From an uncultured Selenomonas sp. (GTDB taxonomy: Bacteria > Bacillota > Negativicutes > Selenomonadales > Selenomonadaceae): DNA of 5,866 nucleotides. The notes below the pieces were generated by a model, which saw nothing but the letters and a program-made list of their open reading frames with translations, had not been told where the DNA came from and did no database searches. Position 1 is the first letter of the stretch, and each line of letters begins with the position of its first letter. Shown one piece after another: positions 5,443-5,866 of the stretch. The position numbers and the translations under genes were made by a program. The stretch covers positions 1 to 5,866 of the forward strand of contig CALYVJ010000132.1 of the NCBI GenBank assembly GCA_945494195.1. The letters are read 5' to 3'.

Positions 5443-5814
5443 ATGAAGGAACGGAAATTAAAGACAGCAGTGGCAACATGGTTGACAGCAGGTTTGTTCG
5501 TCGTGCAACCACCGATAGGATTAGCAGCAGCTATCGAGGCAGATTAAAAAGCACCTATGGCAAATCGCCCGATGGTTATGGAGACGCCTAGTAATTTGCC
5601 CTTAGTAAACATAACGACGCCGACTTCTGGTGGGGTGTCGCGAAATTTATATAGTATGTTTGATATCCCCAAAAGTGGTGTTGTCTTAAATAATGCAACA
5701 ACTATGACGAATACTAAACTAGCAGGCTGGATTAACAAAAATCCATTTCTGTTAGGTGGAGCGGCAAAGGTTATTGTCAATGAGGTCACAAGCCTTCGGC
5801 CGACAAATATCTGA
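5443..5814 (+). pseudogene. Broken filamentous haemagglutinin / TpsA-type exoprotein, N-terminal fragment
   Basis: TpsA proteins are large secreted adhesins or toxins whose N-terminal TPS domain is recognised by an outer-membrane TpsB pore. ATG 5443 has GGGAAGG (5426-5432) ten bases upstream. It begins a normal Sec signal peptide (charged KERKLK, hydrophobic core about 8-22, alanine-rich end near 28-30). After residue 34 an in-frame TAA (5545-5547) interrupts the frame. The same frame then continues with a clear TPS-domain start: ANRPMVMET, LPLVNITTPTSGGVSRNLY, SGVVLNN, AKVIVNEVTS and RPTN. The frame ends at TGA 5812-5814, where intact relatives go on with an NGFLEVAG-like stretch; I see nothing like that in any frame of the last 52 bases. 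So it has at least one nonsense mutation and a truncation. Full-length members exceed 1000 residues; about 123 codons remain. The region is more AT-rich than nrdD. An ATG at 5557 exists but has no signal peptide, so a secreted product from it is unlikely. Confidence 0.85.
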
Positions 5815-5866
5815 AGTGATAAACTAAAGTTGTAACACCAGTGACTAATAAAATATAATATCTTTG

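Overview
The window looks like chromosomal DNA from a diderm, anaerobic Firmicute of the Selenomonas/Mitsuokella type (Negativicutes). Two features support this. The class III ribonucleotide reductase reads like a Firmicutes-type NrdD. The flanking genes need an outer membrane: a sulfatase-fold phosphoethanolamine-type transferase and the N-terminal secretion (TPS) domain of a filamentous haemagglutinin/TpsA protein. The organism assignment is inference from protein resemblance, not from a search.

Layout, left to right. Bases 4-147 can fold into a long closing stem with three internal hairpins; its identity is unknown. Next is a near-consensus sigma-70 promoter (152-180) and a 139-residue protein with two predicted membrane helices that I do not recognise (245-664, +). 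An 18-bp bidirectional terminator (658-699) separates it from a convergent 611-residue membrane-bound phosphoethanolamine-transferase-like protein (709-2544, -).

The 426 bp between that gene and nrdD (2545-2970) is densely regulatory. It holds a strong leftward promoter, a divergent rightward promoter with an intrinsic terminator about 150 bp downstream (a candidate small RNA), a perfect 10-bp inverted repeat, the nrdD promoter with two NrdR-box-like half-conserved sites exactly 31 bp apart, and an unusual leader with a hairpin and a six-codon in-frame upstream ORF.

nrdD (2971-5229, +) has an ATP-cone and the full catalytic body, but it stops just after the zinc-motif cysteines. I cannot find the C-terminal glycyl-radical segment in the protein or in any frame downstream, and a strong terminator follows at once. 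No activase gene (nrdG) lies in the window. The right end (5443-5814, +) is a decayed TpsA/haemagglutinin N-terminus: a signal peptide, then an in-frame TAA, then about 85 residues of TPS domain, then loss of homology.

Functionally this is three unrelated units: envelope modification, anaerobic dNTP synthesis under probable NrdR control, and a dead adhesin fragment. The most notable points are the apparently radical-less NrdD, its unusual translation start region, and the two unidentified RNA candidates.
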